From contig NZ_JARVTG010000002.1 in the NCBI RefSeq assembly GCF_029846635.1, positions 62,001 to 126,000 of the forward strand: 64,000 nt of DNA, written 5' to 3'. This DNA comes from Pokkaliibacter sp. MBI-7. GTDB lineage: Bacteria; Pseudomonadota; Gammaproteobacteria; Pseudomonadales; Balneatricaceae. Numbering within the stretch: the stretch's first letter is position 1; each line of letters opens with the position of its first letter. The translations under genes were made by a program, and so were the position numbers. Positions 47,801 through 55,400 of the stretch are shown here, piece by piece. The notes beneath the pieces were generated by a model. It saw only the letters and a program-made list of their open reading frames with translations. It was not told where the DNA came from and did no database searches.

Positions 47801-50800
47801 ACGGCAGTGTGGGCCGCGGACAGCCTCAGGCGGACGTGGTGGCAGCTGAATTGCCTCATGCCAGCCCGTCGGCTCTGCAGTCCGAGTGGCTGCAGCAGGT
47901 GTTGCCCCTTTCAGCGGCCATGCCGCAGCTGACCGTGGAGCAGGTCGCTGATGAACAGGCTCTACAGCAGAGAATCCGGGCATTGCTGCAGCCTTTCGAT
48001 CTGCAGCAGGGCGTACCGGTGTGCTGGAAAGTGCTGGAAGATGGCCAGCAGCGCGTGCTGTTCTTTGATATTCACCACAGTCTGGCCGACGGCAGCAGTA
48101 TTGAAATGCTGCTGGCGGAGCTGGGGGCGCTGTATCAGGGGCAGTCGCTGCCTGCACCGCGGGGCTATCTCCATGATTACGCCCTGCAATGCCAGCGTGA
48201 GCTGGAGCAGGGGGTAGACCGGCTGCAGCAGTCACGCGATTACTGGCTGGGGCAGTATCAGGGACCATTACCCCTGCTGGACCTGCCGGCTGACCGGCGC
48301 CGCCCTCCGCAGCACAGCTACCACGGTGGTATGAGTGGCTTTAACCTGCCACCGGCGCTGGTGCGCGAGGCCCGTACATTCGCTGCACAGCAGCGGGTCA
48401 CCATGTTCAGTCTGGTGTTATCTGCCTGGGCACTGCTGCTGCAACGTCTGGCCGGTGTGCAGGAAGTGGTGATGGCGGTGCCGGTCGATTCCCGTGATGC
48501 CAATGGCTTTATCGGGGTACCGGGGATGATGGTGTCACTGCTGCCGCTGCGTCTGCAGGTGGCAGAGCAAGCACGGGTCAGCGAGTTGCTGGCCCATGTT
48601 CACCAGCAGCACCGTCAGGCCATGCGCCACCGGGCGTACAGTCTGGGGCAATTGCTGGAGGAGCTGGCACCCCCAGCGGCACCGGAGCGGACGCTGCTGT
48701 CTGAGGTGTCACTGTCTTACATGAACTTCGCCAGTGCCGGCCAGCTCAGTGGTCAGGCGCAAGACGGGCAGACTCCGGCATTTCAGGTTCGCGGTCTGGA
48801 GCGTCGCCACTGCAAGAATGATCTGTCGATCTTTGTCCGCGATCAGGCCGAGGGGATCAGCGTCGTGCTGGACTACTATGCCGATCTGTTTGACGAAGAG
48901 CGTATGCAGCGGCTGGGTGAGCAGTTCTGTGAAGTGTTGCTGCAGATGGTCGGTCATGGTGATGCACCTCTGTCGGGTTTGCCTTTGCTGCCTGCTGCAG
49001 AGCGGCAGTTGCTGGCAGATTTCGAGCAGGGTGAACAACCGCCACTGCCCCTGGGGCAGGGGCTGTTTGGCCTGTTTGCTCAGGCGGTACAGCATTATGG
49101 TACGCAGCCGGCTGTTAGTGATGAGTCCTTAAGCCTGAGTTACGCCGAACTGCAACAGCAGGTGCTGTTACTGGCCGCTACTCTGCAGCGTGAAGGTGTA
49201 CAGCCGGGAGACTGGGTGGCGTTGCATTGTCAGCGTGGCGTGCCTGCCATTGTGGCGGTGCTGGCGATTGTGGCTCTGGGGGCTGCCTACGTGCCCCTTG
49301 ATCCGGCGTTCCCGGCGGCGCGAAACCGGCTGATTCTGCAGGACAGCGGCTGCCGGGTGGCACTGGTCGACCAGCAGGGGGCCGAAGCCCTGGCTGATCA
49401 GCCCGTCACCCTGCTATGCATGACCTCAGCGGGCAAAGAGGAGCTGGGTCTGGTGACCGGCCAGCTGCTGCGCGTCGAGTCAGGAACGGCCAGCGCACTG
49501 CTGCCCGTCACTGAACTGCGGTTGCCGCAGCCGGATGACGTGGACAACCTGCCGGTGTATCTGATGTACACCTCCGGGTCCACCGGTGTGCCCAAGGGCG
49601 TGGTCATTACCCAGCAGGCGGTAGTGCGTCTGTTACATGGGGGGGAGGCGCTGCAGCCCCGTGCGGGCGAGCGGGTCGGGCAGGCCGGGCCGCTGGCCTT
49701 TGATGCTTCGACCTTTGAAATCTGGAATACCCTGCTGCGTGGTGCGCACCTGTGCATCATCGACTATCCGCTGCTGCTGGACCCCGGTACTTTGGGGCAG
49801 GCGCTGCAACACTGGCAGATTGAGCGAATGTTCATGACCGTCAGCCTGTTCAATCGTCAGGTAGACCACGACCCTGCCAGTTTCCGTACCCTGCGTACGC
49901 TGCTGGTGGGTGGTGAGGCGCTCAGTCTGCCTCATATCCGGCGCCTGCTGCTGGCCTGCCCGCAGGTGCAGTGCTGGAACGGCTACGGCCCCACTGAATG
50001 CACCACCTTTGCCACCCTCTATCCCATCACCCGTCAGCAGCTGGCTGGGCAGGAAGGCGGCCTGCCTATCGGCCGGCCCCTGGCTCACACGCAGGCCGTC
50101 ATCCTCGACGGTCTGGGCCAGCGTGCAGCCATCGGCGTCTGGGGCGAACTGTATCTGGGCGGGCTCGGTCTGGCGCGCGAATACTGGCAGCAGCCTGAGC
50201 GCACCGCCGAACGCTTTGTCAGTGATCCTGAGCAGCCGTCACAGCGACTGTACCGCACGGGTGACCGGGCGCGCTGGCGCAGTGATGGCCAGATCGAGTT
50301 TGGCGGGCGCAATGACAGCCAGATCAAGCTGCGCGGTCTGCGCATTGAGCTGGAAGAAATCGAACAGGTGCTGGCTGATGCGCCGGGTGTCGCCAGTGTG
50401 GCGGTGCTCTGTCATGAGCAAAGCCTGCTGGCTTTCATTACGCCCAGTGAACAGGCTCAGCCTCTGCAGGCTGCCAGTCTGCGCGCCTGGCTGGGGCAGC
50501 GGCTACCTGCATTCATGCTGCCGTCACGCTGGTGGCAGTTGTCAGCCTTGCCGCTGACCGCTAACGGCAAGACTGACAGCCGCACGCTGCTGAGCTGGCT
50601 GGAGCAGCCTGAGCGACTGACCGAATTGCCGCTGGGCAGCCAGCGTGCGGGTGCTGATGATCAGAGTGAGATGCGCTTGAGTGACGCCGAGCGTCTGGTA
50701 GCGGAGGTGTTCAGTGAAGTGTTTGGTCAGCTGGTGGAAGATCCGGCGACCAGCTTTATTGATCTGGGCGGTCACAGTCTGCTGGCTATCCGGGTGGTCA

Positions 50801-52311
50801 ATCGTCTGGCGCAGCGTTGCGGCGTGCGCCTGCCCATGGCCGTGTTCTTTGCTGACCCCAGTGTGGCAGGGCTTGCTCATGCGCTGGAATTGCAGGCCGG
50901 TGTGGAGCAGGGCTGCGGGCAGGAGGGCGCCGAGGAAGCGATTCCCTGCGTGGCCCGTGCGGAACTGTACCCTGCCAGCCATGCACAGCGCCGCCTGTAT
51001 CTGCTGCAACAGATGGACCCCAGCGGCAGTGCCTACAACATGGTGTTTGCCTTCAACGTCAGTGCCGAGTTGCAGCCCGAGCTGTTGCAGCAGGCGCTGC
51101 AGGCGCTGGCCTGGCGTCATGAACCGCTGCGTACTGCTTTTGTCGAGCAGGATGATGGGCAGATCATGCAGCGTATTACCGAGGCTGTGCCGCACGTGCA
51201 GCTGGATGATGTCAGTCGTCATCCTGCCGCCAGAGCAGAAGCCCTGCGTCTGGCCCGGCAGGAGGCTGCGACAGGCTTTGATCTGACTGAGCCGCCGCTG
51301 ATTCGGGCACGGGTGATCCGGGTCTCCGCCAGCGAGGCGCTGCTGCTGGTGGTGCTGCATCACATCGTCGGTGATGGCTGGTCATCCCGCATTCTGGTCA
51401 GGGAGCTGGGCGAGCTGTATCGGGCGGCACAAAGCCGCAGTGAGCCGCAGCTGCCGCCTCTCCCCATCCACTACAAGGATTACGCCGCCTGGCAGGCCAG
51501 CAGACAATGGCAACAGGCGGCTGAGTACTGGGGCGAAGCGCTGCGGGGGGCACCGGAACAGATAGCGCTGCCTGCTGACCGGCCTGCACCGGCAGTACAG
51601 TCCTTCCGTGGTGCCTGTGTGCAAACCCTGCTGCCGCAGGGCGTGGCCTCCGGATTGCGGTTGATGGCCGAGCGCTTGCAGGTCTCCGTGTCGGCGGTGG
51701 GCATGGCGCTGTTCGCCTCAGTGCTCTATCGTCTGACGCGGCAGGACGATCTGGTGATCGGCATGGGCGTTGCGGGACGTGACCGGCTGGAAACAGAGGG
51801 GCTGATCGGCTTCTTCGTCAATGTGCTGCCCATTCGTCTGCAACTGACGGCTGATACCGAGCTGGAACCGCTGATTGTGGCGGCACGGCAGCGGATGGTC
51901 GAAGCCCTTGACCGGCGTGACTATCCCTTTGATGAACTGGTGCGTGGTTTGGGGCGGCAACGCCAGTCCAACCGTCAGCCACTGGTCAATGTGGTGTTTG
52001 AGTACCAGCAGTTTGGTGCACTGGCGGCAGATAATGTGGCAGGTTTGCCGCTGCTGCCAGCCGGTCAGCCGGGCATGCTGGAGGACGATATTCGTCAGAT
52101 TCTGGCACAGACCACCGCCAAGCATGATCTGCTGCTGTTCTATGCGGAGGAGCCGCAGGCCGATGGCTGTGATCAGGTGCGGCTGACGCTGGAATACGAC
52201 ACCGATCTGTTTGATGCGGCGACTGCCGAGCGCTGGTTGAGTTTCTATGTACGTTTTGCGGGGGCTGCCGCGGCCCATGAAATGGCGCAGCGGCAGGATG
52301 GGCAGGCCTGA
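35854..52311 (+). CDS. NRPS-PKS hybrid protein 2 (5485 aa): docking-C-A-PCP-C-A-PCP-KS-DH-KR-ACP-ACP-C-A-PCP-C
   Basis: The GTG start overlaps the previous stop by 4 nt, with AGGAGG 7 nt upstream. Residues 10-68 are a TubC-like docking domain; 70-222 is an unassigned linker. C1 about 223-645 (DHLMFDGWS); A1 about 665-1180, pocket D-A-L-W-M-G-G-T-F, Val-like; PCP1; C2 (HHSVCDGWS); A2 about 1745-2265, pocket D-V-W-H-F-S-L-V-D, Ser; PCP2. KS about 2372-2800 with Cys2547 (TACSSS), then an AT-less linker, DH about 2980-3245 with atypical motifs, KR about 3417-3620 (SGGLGG, YAAAN) and two near-identical ACPs (LGGDSITG). C3 (HHSLADG), A3 about 4403-4912, pocket D-A-F-F-L-G-G-T-F, probably aliphatic; PCP3; final C4 (HHIVGDGWS). 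The last C domain must use the A-PCP of protein 3. Pocket codes were read by eye. Confidence 0.93.
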   Translation: MSETTRHLSRFLSAEVLLQHLRSLDIQLSVSAGKDLRFSAPEGVFTDELKEAVRLHKADLIQLLSDQPSTSAVPSGTDSRAATAAIHTERQHVSPKAQQCDLSQVQLHVSQRDLPAGWMGIDIVGELPNELLSQALQQAGHAGIDTCLNIAAMAGAAREDILQRFIQTSLTDSSKVLLIRLSETVQLLLLSSVGASAEHLVSTLSQWLGGNVSASAPGWECEFAIHPAIEGQWLARRDAPGSQTYTVSFVIPLAALGVADWSLASPAQRQLVEQALGFVIERHQALRSSFIERDGQVLQRVWPVAQLLQQDANRIREVAEIIELAEPVFDPGVPPLIRFGMNASQPDLLLVVADHLMFDGWSIGILKAELTALLNSQPLPEAGSLQQLSGNARQMLSGETGRELQQYWLSAMQTVSTPLFSDPDLVAGQAIAGRRRLLALPESTLSALRQLTRVGEGGTLAMVWNAVVVAALSRYKDSDSGVTLGQPFSGRTAREQQGVIGCFVNVLPLRLAHPGEWPFAQLLSEVRRCMSGALNHQQYPLAQLMMALATGQGGQQGQNVFDCVAQVEEAEALPKEADEQFGAGKFPLMLGLLRYREQGQERATIAAEFDSHRYGEAWVQRLLEQLCCLIEAVAAAPEQKLASLNALPLSQLQQLQQFASLPSRLYPREQGLASLLHQAMERWPRRAALSDASHSLNFAELQQQVERTAALLQQRGVQPGDVVALAMARAPQAIVATLAINWIGAVYLPLDKAMSASAALPLLRQAECRLLLVDESRVAAMTELAEQLPLLLVNEQLLADPAEPVKPVRREGSDAAYILFTSGSTGEPKGVVVPQRAVARLVMNTDLPGISEADFADGEAMAQAGSLGFDAATLEIWGALLNGGRVHVLGDETLFDPTAFGACLSLHNIRVMWLTASLFNRMADEQPEVFRPLRVLMTGGETLSPEHVRKVMQACPSLQLLNGYGPTENTTFTTVWPISPADLQAHDIPIGRPVARSSVYVLDEAQQPVAVGVWGELYSGGDGLALGYNGRDDLTAAAFVEVAGLNPSSLMQTERFYRTGDRVRWDSEGRLHFGGRRDGQVKIRGHRIELSAIEAQLAALDDIGDAVVLPSSDLASDSGGRSLLAVCTLSQAVDEVQLAARCQQWRTRLSRLLPDYMVPERFYLATALPLNRNGKKDRRRVQVALQAGEYRAIQHSVEVGARAQPLTADPALAMVISCFARIFPEDVITAQSDFFQLGGHSLLAMRLAAELESASSIRPRLGDLLDDRTVAAMADRLRPLLHDTRVQQQLIPRATGEDFPLSSGQLRLWLLQRMAPDSAVYSIPATLELQGPLNADVLEQALLMLEQRQHALRLRPRRSERDADGVRQYLAEAGGLRPQRIALGEDEARARIAAETLRPFQLEQEAPVRALLIQLSAERHWLHLNFHHSVCDGWSVAILLRELLACYQAALAGNSPELPELPRHYEDFASWQRQWLRSDEGQACRERWRERLTPQPEPLNLPLDRQRPLQRHFRGAFMDWQCPPALSAALQAKAEQAGSTPFSLLAAIMQVLLYRHTQQTDLALGMLVAGRDRAELAEQVGFFVNTLVLRQQLQPQQSFDSHWQQTRDTILQAIADQQLPFEEMVRVAGAGRDQQRNPLFDVLLAWQEGTPTLPALPGLQLALVETHFPFAKFDLAFYFWQSQQHGGLCGQVEFDTDLFDPATIELLLARLTCLAEAVVAEQHPDSLSQLPVIPVAEQALLSRFNATETALPTELTLAQLLQQQVLSTPEQLAVVGEQGQRLSFSEFAARALGVAQQLQRAGVQPGQTVALCISRSVDMLVAIHGILLAGACYSPLDPQHPPQRRADMLEDLSVAGTQTRVLTSQAHQALFADHAVTTLLVEQMGPADWSDVTLPEDARQLAYVLFTSGSTGRPKAAAIEQHSVVNRILWMQSQFPLGAGDVILQKTPITFDVSVWELFWWSWTGAAVALLPVDGEKDPQLLALAIEQQQVTVMHFVPSMLASFLTALEDGKIAVERLRSLKYVFASGEALDLALVERFNRLLHGAVGAELHNLYGPTEATVDVTWQPCSPWQGGDSVPIGKPIANTRVLILDSQQQPLPIGVAGELILAGPQVARGYLNRPELTAERFPADPQVADGRWYRTGDLGRWRRDGSIDYLGRIDHQVKVRGFRIECGEIEAVLEAHPLVERALVVPARVAGLTELHAYILPASANTSVAADSVLTSAELRQCLRLQVPEYMLPARFFQLAHLPMTSSGKVDRKALTGTPLDQRAPAGASASQPQSDTVAGLEQELLALWQAILPEAHFSKDDGFFDAGGNSLLLLRLYDRLQQRWPDLFTVADLFSHSTVAAQARWLAGEGAQATVASSSPAQQAPNEPIAIIGMAVQVADAETPQQLWQLLAEGADQVRPLPAGREQLARELSQALGRTAPRQFRQAAYRDELYGFEPRRFRMAPADAALIDPEQRLFLETAQMALEDAGYGGQALRGDAVGVFVGGGSNMLHRLALEQADLQRAEQIFALNVPSNIATRLSFLNDWHGPAALLDTACSSSLVAVHQACTELRNGHCKVALAGAAKLIPLPSDAAAGFTIDSSTARTRAFAEGADGTGMGEGSVVFLLKTLSAAEADGDAIHAVIRGSAVNQDGASSSAAAPNPLAQARVIQAAATAAQLPLHSLSYIEAHGTGTALGDPIEISGLTQAFAARENRTDAEQPKALIGSVKGNFGHLDHAAGGLGLLKAVLCLQYDQAPPQPFFTKPNPAIDFDQAPVQVAAQLQPLPVRGNPRRAGVSSFGLSGINAHIVVEAAPVATAQTALPQGWSIVALSAGSKVALLSYAQTLLGWLAEREAGQAGAQLLPNMAMTLCRGRAVMSWRFAVAVSDRQQLMLALMQLLAGDDRAVAEVAARRGALSPALAPAAAWHAEQADAEAACQGWLSGGELVWPEHLPARRCHLPFVPFSRQQCKPALAKGTPSFHQPWFSGPTATADAQVFTLQLQDPACWPAAEHRLNGKATLVGMALPGLVAEAVRQLGQSPEGLTLTGLRWLRPLQAGQGQVSLLLHDDGRLQLGQRNSHGRWLLSAEGHWSVQPVVSEQWDLTALRERFSQHQPIPSFSTDHGILQVSERWDCHRAFWADPHSGEGLALLGLASGYEADLQQLALHPALLDVAASLGITQGNSVLSGCESLQLLSALPAEVLAIGRRHSAEPGALVDISLINPSSGELCLRMSGLRFAQLGQAEDALPAILLPRWQAVEQTVDLRWPAGTLLITDERSVDVWPFVRYLPAQVKRCALNSLSRDDVQQAQHVLLALSADRQLAERTGQALQTLLRGVRQPCRVLVLGSGAYRLDDHDPLDVQPDAALAAGVCLAAGKEEALLEVGYLDIAAEEAMIGAAALLNQSDRLADVSLWRCGQVYRRDVQAAEVPATSMSARNWPEQGVCVVSGGLGGFALALAPTFSAQGKVKLALLSRRSETELEPQAQAQLAALRQQGVSLQLYRCDVSDYQQLADTLQQIRSQLGAITAVVHTAGAADGGFLAKRSLAGFAPVLAAKVEGARHLDALTRDDPLTAFVLFGSLTAVLGAPGQSAYAAANAWLDSFAVWRRAAGKPALSIDWCALAEQGMAARFNVPLQKGAFITPAQAPILWQRALAAGQPQVVVLDPALLTQTQPQSHAQPVPSSVAKAAAVPEADVVQKAVAAVAPDAVDLSQTLCAIFAGVLGYEQISIDDDFYALGGDSITGMQIVERVSRQTGLQLSLADLLELASVQNIVASLPAASITSEPLPLSTQPATLALRPEHSTQITVANGGAPSPTDMTTTLSAIFAEVLGYEQVSVDDDFYALGGDSITGMQIVEKISQRTGQQLSLADLLELATVGALVQKLAGDTEGGDSRAQADLVDTDDSEQTAAADLSEGERFAGYYPLSWDQLAVLHAEQAGDMGTAFNLPHVISLSDEVELDRLQRAIVQLTARQPLLRTCLVSAQAEVQRDDGHGSVGRGQPQADVVAAELPHASPSALQSEWLQQVLPLSAAMPQLTVEQVADEQALQQRIRALLQPFDLQQGVPVCWKVLEDGQQRVLFFDIHHSLADGSSIEMLLAELGALYQGQSLPAPRGYLHDYALQCQRELEQGVDRLQQSRDYWLGQYQGPLPLLDLPADRRRPPQHSYHGGMSGFNLPPALVREARTFAAQQRVTMFSLVLSAWALLLQRLAGVQEVVMAVPVDSRDANGFIGVPGMMVSLLPLRLQVAEQARVSELLAHVHQQHRQAMRHRAYSLGQLLEELAPPAAPERTLLSEVSLSYMNFASAGQLSGQAQDGQTPAFQVRGLERRHCKNDLSIFVRDQAEGISVVLDYYADLFDEERMQRLGEQFCEVLLQMVGHGDAPLSGLPLLPAAERQLLADFEQGEQPPLPLGQGLFGLFAQAVQHYGTQPAVSDESLSLSYAELQQQVLLLAATLQREGVQPGDWVALHCQRGVPAIVAVLAIVALGAAYVPLDPAFPAARNRLILQDSGCRVALVDQQGAEALADQPVTLLCMTSAGKEELGLVTGQLLRVESGTASALLPVTELRLPQPDDVDNLPVYLMYTSGSTGVPKGVVITQQAVVRLLHGGEALQPRAGERVGQAGPLAFDASTFEIWNTLLRGAHLCIIDYPLLLDPGTLGQALQHWQIERMFMTVSLFNRQVDHDPASFRTLRTLLVGGEALSLPHIRRLLLACPQVQCWNGYGPTECTTFATLYPITRQQLAGQEGGLPIGRPLAHTQAVILDGLGQRAAIGVWGELYLGGLGLAREYWQQPERTAERFVSDPEQPSQRLYRTGDRARWRSDGQIEFGGRNDSQIKLRGLRIELEEIEQVLADAPGVASVAVLCHEQSLLAFITPSEQAQPLQAASLRAWLGQRLPAFMLPSRWWQLSALPLTANGKTDSRTLLSWLEQPERLTELPLGSQRAGADDQSEMRLSDAERLVAEVFSEVFGQLVEDPATSFIDLGGHSLLAIRVVNRLAQRCGVRLPMAVFFADPSVAGLAHALELQAGVEQGCGQEGAEEAIPCVARAELYPASHAQRRLYLLQQMDPSGSAYNMVFAFNVSAELQPELLQQALQALAWRHEPLRTAFVEQDDGQIMQRITEAVPHVQLDDVSRHPAARAEALRLARQEAATGFDLTEPPLIRARVIRVSASEALLLVVLHHIVGDGWSSRILVRELGELYRAAQSRSEPQLPPLPIHYKDYAAWQASRQWQQAAEYWGEALRGAPEQIALPADRPAPAVQSFRGACVQTLLPQGVASGLRLMAERLQVSVSAVGMALFASVLYRLTRQDDLVIGMGVAGRDRLETEGLIGFFVNVLPIRLQLTADTELEPLIVAARQRMVEALDRRDYPFDELVRGLGRQRQSNRQPLVNVVFEYQQFGALAADNVAGLPLLPAGQPGMLEDDIRQILAQTTAKHDLLLFYAEEPQADGCDQVRLTLEYDTDLFDAATAERWLSFYVRFAGAAAAHEMAQRQDGQA

Positions 52312-52424
52312 CGTGTTAACGTTGCAGGCTTGCCACAAGGCATTGATACGACAGGTAAGTAAGTCACTCCGGGCACGGTGGGAAGCCATCCACCTGCCCG
52401 GTACGAAGGCCAAAAGGATTACCG

Positions 52425-55400
52425 ATGAAGATTGCTGATTTTCTGTTTGACGACCCCATAGCGCCTGCGCCGTTAACACCTGCCAGCTCGTCTCTGGAGT
52501 GGTCGGCGTCGTCGATCATCGACCGCTTCAGTGCCATGGTTAAGCGTCATCCTGAGCGTGTTGCTGTCGCCGATGGCAGTGCTCAGGTCAGTTATGCCGA
52601 GCTGGATCGTGAAGTCAGCCGTATTGCTGACTTTATTCTGCATCTGCCGCTGGCACCGGAAACCCCCGTCGGGGTGATGACCGGCCGCAGCTGGCGGTTC
52701 GTGGCCGCCGCACTGGGTATTCTGCGCGCCGGTTGTGCCTGGGTGCCGCTGGATCCGGGCGTCCCCTTGCTGCGTCGTCAGCGTCAGATCGAGCAGGCTG
52801 ATATACCGCTGGTGATTGCCGACAGTGCGCAGATAGCCGACCTGCATCAGCTGCAGTGGCGCTGTGCCAGCCTGCAGCACGTACTCTGCGTCGATAGCGA
52901 AGACATTGATGACCTCAGCGAGGTACACGGGTCGCTGATGTCGACCGAACTTTGGGATCATCTGGCCGGTGACAGGGCCGACGATGTCGAGGCCGGAGGC
53001 TGGAAGAGTGCCTTTACCGGTCGCCCCATCAGTGCAGAGGCGATGGCGGCGTTTGGTCGCAATGCACATGACAAAGTGGCGGCATTGCTGCAGCGGATGG
53101 GCATTGTCGCAGGTGAGGCGCGCATTCTGGAGATTGGCTGCGCCTCCGGTTTTACCATGCGCCATGTGGCGCCGCTGGCCGGTCAGTATGTGGCCAGTGA
53201 CCTTTCACGGCGCAATGTCGAGCGGGTCGAAGCCGCCGCCAAACAGCTGGGGCTGACGCAGGTGACGGGTAAGCAGCTGGCGGCCCATGATGTCGACATC
53301 TTCGCTGCAGGCTCCTTCGATATCGTCATCCTTAACAGCGTGGTAGAGAACTTCCCGGGTTTTGGCTATCTGCGTCAGGTGCTCAGCAAGGTGCAGGGGC
53401 TGCTGGCGCAGGGCGGGGCGATCTATCTCGGCAACCTGTGGAATCTGCAGCGGCGTGAGCAGTATCTGGCTGATCTGGCCCGGTTTGCCCGTGAGCATGT
53501 GGGTTCCGGTATGCAGACCCGGCTGGATTTCATCGAGGATCTGTTTGTCCCCGCTGAGTTTGTGCAGGACTGGGCACAGGAGCGCGGCCTGTGCTGTGAA
53601 GTCAGCGCCATTGATGCTCCCGGTTTTGACCCTGCACCCTATACCTTTGATGCGCTGCTGCTGCCTAATCATGGCCGTCAGATCGTGGATGAAAAGGCTA
53701 CGGTTCTGCATCGCTACCGTCATGACCGCCGCGCGCTGATCAGCACCGCGGCCCCCGAACAGGGCTGGCCAGCAGTGAATGGTGAGCATCTGGCCTATGT
53801 ACTGTTTACCAGCGGCACCACCGGTCAGCCCAAGGGCGTCATGATCAATCAGGGCTCCGTGGTCAGTCTGGCCCACGCGGTCAACGCCATCCAGCTGAAC
53901 TCCCCCTGGGATAATGCCGATGTGCAGCCTGCCCGGCAGGTGTCCTGCTGCGCACCGCTGGTGTTTGATGCCTCGGTGGTACAGATATTCTCCACGCTGC
54001 TTGGCGGCCATACCCTGCATCTGCCCGATGAAGAGAGCCGGCGTGAGCCTGAAGCCCTGCATCGCTTTATCGTTCAGCGTCAGCTGGACCTGATTGATGC
54101 CACGCCGAGCATGTTTGGCCTGCTGCTGGATTACTGGGAGGCCACTGATAGCGGCCTGAGCCGTCGCCAGCACTCCACAGGTCAGGGCATGGCACGCACC
54201 TTTATTCTCGGCGGTGAAGTGTTCGGCGCTGAACTGGCCCGACGTTTCTATGGGTTTGAACATCATGCCGATGATCGTCTGATCAATGCCTATGGCCCGA
54301 CCGAATGCTGTGTCTCGGCCTGTCAGCACATCATGACCGCACGCAACTGGCAGGAGACCCTGCCACCTCCCATCGGCGCCGCCATTCCGGGTGTCAGCAT
54401 CCGCCTTTGTGATGACAGTGGGCGGGCAGTCCCCGTGGGCGTAGTGGGCGAAATCCAGATCGGTGGTGCCGGTGTCGGGCGTGGTTATCTGCATGATGAT
54501 CAGCTCACGGCTGACCGCTTCCTGCGTGATGAGCTGGGCCAGCACTGGTATCGCACCGGTGATCTGGGCCGCTGGCTGGGTAACGGCTTGCTGCATTACG
54601 TTGGTCGTGAGGACGGACAGGTCAAGATACGCGGCAATCGCATTGAGCTGAGCGATATTGAAGCGGCGCTGCACAGCTACCCTTATGTGCGCCGGGCGGC
54701 GGTGGTGGCCAGAGCGCCGGAGTCATGTAACGGTCAGCAGGACAGCAGCGCCGACAGGACGCTGGTGGCCTATATCATTCCCCATGAAGGTTTTGATGCT
54801 GCTGCCTGCCGGGCGTACCTCGACGGCTGCCTGCCCACCTATATGCTGCCTTCATGGCTGCTGACGGTGCAGGAGCTGCCGCTGACAGGGAACGACAAAC
54901 TGGATCTGAGCAAACTGCCTTCACCCTTTGACAGCGATATTCGTCAGGCGCAGGTGCAGCAGCCATTGACTACCGCGACCGAGAAGACGGTGGCGGTGCT
55001 GATGGGCAAAGTACTGGAGCAGGTGATTGAGGATGCGCAGGCCGACTTTTTCGCACTCGGTGGCCACAGTGTGCTGGCGGTGCGCTTTCTCGGCGCTCTC
55101 AAGCGTGAGTTTGATATCAAGCTGCCATTGGCTGATCTGTTTGTCTGTTCCAGTGTCGCGGCACTGGCGCAGCGTATCGAGCAGCGCCATCAGCAGGCCC
55201 ATCGCCGTTCACCGCTGGTGGCAGTGAATGTGGAGGGCTCGCAGGTACCGCTGGTGTGCTTCCATCCGGTGGGCGGCAACGTGCTGTGCTATCAGGCACT
55301 GGCCGAAGAGCTGGGGCCTGATCAGCCGGTGTACATGGTGGAGGCGCAGGGGCTGGAAGAAGGAATGCCACCGTTGCCTACCGTGGAGGATATGGTGGCT

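Noticed and set aside
53205..54674. 489-codon minus-strand frame in the A-MT gene
   Set aside because: Antisense shadow of the adenylation-methyltransferase protein with low-complexity composition and no family resemblance.
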